From assembly GCA_005791685.1 (NCBI GenBank), contig SXVG01000126.1:1-7503 (forward strand): 7,503 nt of DNA, in the 5' to 3' direction. Numbering within the stretch: the stretch's first letter is position 1; each line of letters opens with the position of its first letter. Positions 5,943 through 7,503 of this stretch are shown piece by piece. A program made the position numbers and the translations under genes. Source of the stretch: Methylotenera sp. (GTDB taxonomy: Bacteria; Pseudomonadota; Gammaproteobacteria; Burkholderiales; Methylophilaceae). The notes under the pieces are model-generated. The model saw nothing but the letters and a program-made list of their open reading frames with translations, searched no databases and had not been told where the DNA came from.

Positions 5943-7503
5943 TTATGCGGCTTGTTTTGCCGATGTGGCCGCCAATTCGGTCAATGCGCGTTTGTATTCA
6001 AGCGGCATAACTTTCACAAATTTAGCTCTTGCGGCGGACCAATCTGCCAATAAAGCCAGTGCTCGTTCACTACCGGTATAGCGTGCATGCTTTTCTATCA
6101 GCGTTTTGAGTGTGACTTCATCGGCCTGATTTAAGTGCTGCACTTTGCCTACAGCGGCATCGGCCGCTTCTACTTTTTCTAAAGCGACCATGCTCATGTT
6201 GCAGCGTTTAGCAAATAAGCCGTCTTCGTCATAGACATAAGCCACGCCGCCGCTCATGCCGGCCGCGAAGTTTTGCCCGGTCAAGCCCAACACCACCACC
6301 GTGCCGCCCGTCATGTATTCGCAACCGTGGTTGCCCACGCCTTCGACCACGGCGGTGGCACCGGAATTGCGCACGCAGAAACGCTCGCCGGCCACGCCCC
6401 TGAAATAGCTTTCCCCGGTGGTTGCGCCGTACATGACGGTGTTGCCGACTATGATGTTTTCATGGGCTAAGCCACGGAAAGTGACCGGTGGTTTAATAAT
6501 GATGCGTCCGCCGCATAGGCCTTTACCGACGTAGTCGTTACCTTCACCGGTCAATTCAAAGGTGATGCCTTGAGCTAAGAACGCGGCAAAACTTTGCCCC
6601 GAAGTGCCGTTAAAATTAATGCGTATGCTGTCATCGGGCAAGCCTGCCTGACCAAAACGGGTGGCAATTTGATTGGACAACATGGTGCCTACCGTACGGT
6701 TGGTATTGGAAATAGCCACGTCCAACACGACTTTTTTACCTTCTTCCAAGGCCGGCTTGGCCATGGCCACTAGCTTGTTATCCAAGGCATGGGCTAGGCC
6801 GTGATCTTGCACGTCGTTATTTTTACGTGACACCTCTGCCGGCATGGCTGGCAAATGGAACACCTTGCTGAAATCCAAGCCGTTAATTTTCCAATGGTCT
6901 AGGCCGGCTTGCATGTCTAACAAATCGGCACGGCCGATTAAATCATCAAACTTGGCAATGCCCATAGACGCCATCAACTCACGCACTTCTTCAGCGACAA
7001 AGAAGAAATAATTCACCACGTGTTCAGGCTGACCGGTAAAGCGCTTACGCAATTCTGGGTCTTGGGTGGCGACACCGACTGGGCAGGTATTCAAATGGCA
7101 TTTACGCATCATGATGCAGCCTTCTACCACCAACGGTGCGGTGGCAAAACCAAATTCGTCGGCACCTAATAATGCGCCTATGACCACGTCACGGCCAGTT
7201 TTGATTTGACCATCGACTTGCACTACCACGCGGCCGCGCAATTGATTGAGCACCAAGGTTTGCTGTGTTTCCGCCAAGCCTATTTCCCAGGGTCCACCGG
7301 CGTGTTTCACCGATGAAATCGGCGATGCGCCAGTGCCACCGTCATGGCCCGCAATCACAATGTGATCGGATTTGGCTTTGGCCACACCGGCTGCCACTGT
7401 ACCCACGCCAGTTTCCGCCACCAATTTGACGGAAATAGACGCTTTAGGATTGGCGTTTTTCAGGTCGTGTATCAGTTGCGCCAAATCTTCAATCGAATAA
7501 ATA
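5943..7503 (-). CDS. gltB: GltB, glutamate synthase large subunit, C-terminal part (5' end beyond window)
   Basis: The reading frame is open to the right edge, where it reads IYSIEDLAQLIHDL, so the gene continues beyond the window. The TTG at 7484 is internal and not a start. The 519 residues seen are about one third of a typical GltB of about 1500 residues. The FMN-binding synthase domain includes SVKLVAETGVGTVAAGVAKA and AGHDGGTGASP. The 3Fe-4S cysteines form CIMMRKCHLNTC (codons at 7118, 7100 and 7085; C-x5-C-x4-C). The C-terminal GXGXG beta-helix domain includes EGVGNHGCEYMTGGTVVVLG and NFAAGMSGGVAYVYD (about 6230-6350). The amidotransferase domain lies outside the window. It ends 25 bp before gltD. 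The protein catalyses glutamine + 2-oxoglutarate to two glutamates using electrons from GltD. Confidence 0.97.
   Translation of the reverse strand, partial: IYSIEDLAQLIHDLKNANPKASISVKLVAETGVGTVAAGVAKAKSDHIVIAGHDGGTGASPISSVKHAGGPWEIGLAETQQTLVLNQLRGRVVVQVDGQIKTGRDVVIGALLGADEFGFATAPLVVEGCIMMRKCHLNTCPVGVATQDPELRKRFTGQPEHVVNYFFFVAEEVRELMASMGIAKFDDLIGRADLLDMQAGLDHWKINGLDFSKVFHLPAMPAEVSRKNNDVQDHGLAHALDNKLVAMAKPALEEGKKVVLDVAISNTNRTVGTMLSNQIATRFGQAGLPDDSIRINFNGTSGQSFAAFLAQGITFELTGEGNDYVGKGLCGGRIIIKPPVTFRGLAHENIIVGNTVMYGATTGESYFRGVAGERFCVRNSGATAVVEGVGNHGCEYMTGGTVVVLGLTGQNFAAGMSGGVAYVYDEDGLFAKRCNMSMVALEKVEAADAAVGKVQHLNQADEVTLKTLIEKHARYTGSERALALLADWSAARAKFVKVMPLEYKRALTELAATSAKQAA

Noticed and set aside
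7482..7484. TTG that could be taken as the start of a 513-residue protein
   Set aside because: The frame is open to the window edge and the residues upstream continue the GltB sequence, so this is an internal leucine codon of a longer gene.

Overview
The window looks like ordinary chromosomal housekeeping DNA from a Gram-negative proteobacterium with a medium GC content. The DksA, FolD, HemE and GltBD proteins are of the beta/gammaproteobacterial type. A periplasmic metallo-beta-lactamase-fold protein resembling the 'quinoprotein relay' (SoxH-related) hydrolases hints at a PQQ-using, possibly methylotrophic betaproteobacterium such as Methylophilaceae. That placement is an inference from remembered family resemblance, not from a search.

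Layout, left to right. Positions 1-49 hold the 5' two thirds of a tRNA-Pro(UGG) gene on the minus strand, cut by the window edge, with a well-formed sigma70 promoter and GC-rich discriminator just upstream. Next come folD (one-carbon metabolism) and dksA (stringent-response RNA polymerase cofactor) on the plus strand. dksA has its own plausible promoter, overlapped by one arm of a 10-bp inverted repeat. A bidirectional terminator separates dksA from the convergent MBL-fold gene. A short intergenic region divides that gene from a divergent cytochrome b561 gene on the plus strand. A second bidirectional terminator separates cytochrome b561 from hemE. The rest of the window is a minus-strand block transcribed in the order gltB (partial, entering from the right edge), gltD, hemE.

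Functionally, gltBD makes glutamate from glutamine and 2-oxoglutarate. HemE acts in the glutamate-derived haem pathway, and cytochrome b561 is a membrane haem protein. FolD supplies NADPH and formyl-tetrahydrofolate. DksA with ppGpp adjusts stable-RNA promoters, and the tRNA-Pro promoter here has the look of a target.

I found no mobile element, phage gene, CRISPR array or obviously new multi-gene system. The points most worth a second look are a ~90-bp composite inverted repeat between gltD and hemE, a Tyr-to-Cys change at a normally conserved active-site position of HemE, the lack of a Shine-Dalgarno sequence before hemE, and the stringent-type promoters of tRNA-Pro and dksA.
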